64,000 nucleotides of DNA, from the NCBI RefSeq assembly GCF_000003815.2, contig NC_049981.1:31895349-31959348 (forward strand), written 5' to 3'. The translations under genes were made by a program, and so were the position numbers. The notes under the pieces were generated by a model. It saw nothing but the letters and a program-made list of their open reading frames with translations. It made no database searches and was not told the origin of the DNA. This document shows, in pieces, positions 63,971 to 64,000 of this stretch (the first letter of the stretch is position 1; each line of letters starts with the position of its first letter). This DNA comes from Branchiostoma floridae. Lineage: Eukaryota; Chordata; Leptocardii; Amphioxiformes; Branchiostomatidae.

Positions 63971-64000
63971 CTGGTAAGAAAAACAGTCTGATGTAAGTAT

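Overview
This is animal nuclear DNA. It has short exons with GT/AG junctions, long introns, SINE, LINE and piggyBac-type remnants, microsatellites and one 100-base run of N. The gene content (many-domain TIR/CARD/ROCO/death-fold proteins in tandem, a membrane C-type lectin, an EFA6/PSD gene) and the repeat types suggest a cephalochordate such as Branchiostoma; that is inference. All recognised genes lie on the minus strand, so each reads from high to low coordinates.

Layout. (1) Positions 1-46500 hold a tandem family of one very large gene. Copy C (start codon at 995) runs off the left edge. Copy A spans 17918-4692 and copy B 45056-30074. I reconstructed all 15 coding exons of copy B by hand. 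Every junction keeps phase, and the exons sum to 5202 bases, predicting an uninterrupted 1733-residue protein ordered TIR - CARD - ROC GTPase - COR - Death - ZU5 - UPA - linker - GT4-type (GT-B fold) glycosyltransferase - acidic tail. Copy A has the same plan but carries two single-base frameshifts (about 12669 in ROC, about 6042 in the glycosyltransferase) and a longer basic linker. A and B are nearly identical in promoter, TIR, ROC-COR, Death, ZU5 and glycosyltransferase parts, but strongly diverged in the UPA and linker block. (2) Between A and B (19.4-27.8 kb) sit a piggyBac-like non-autonomous element, inverted-repeat elements, and a complete six-exon type II membrane C-type lectin gene (26549-22667) flanked by a direct duplication. 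(3) From 46.5 kb rightwards the cluster ends. After about 6 kb without recognisable genes comes the 3' part of an EFA6/PSD (PH and SEC7 domain) gene, 63970-52725, covering most of the PH domain and the C-terminal helical region; it continues beyond the right edge.

How the parts may work together. The large genes look like cytosolic innate-immune or cell-death switches: a P-loop GTPase hub, death-fold and TIR signalling modules, and an appended enzyme-like glycosyltransferase with its E-x7-E motif. Their promoters share CRE-type sites next to the start codon. The lectin has an extracellular sugar-binding-type domain and cytoplasmic tyrosine motifs, so the two gene types could be immune neighbours, but nothing in the sequence proves a shared pathway. 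EFA6/PSD is an ordinary Arf6-exchange-factor gene. A theme across both halves is tandem repeats that straddle exon-intron junctions and copy splice sites.
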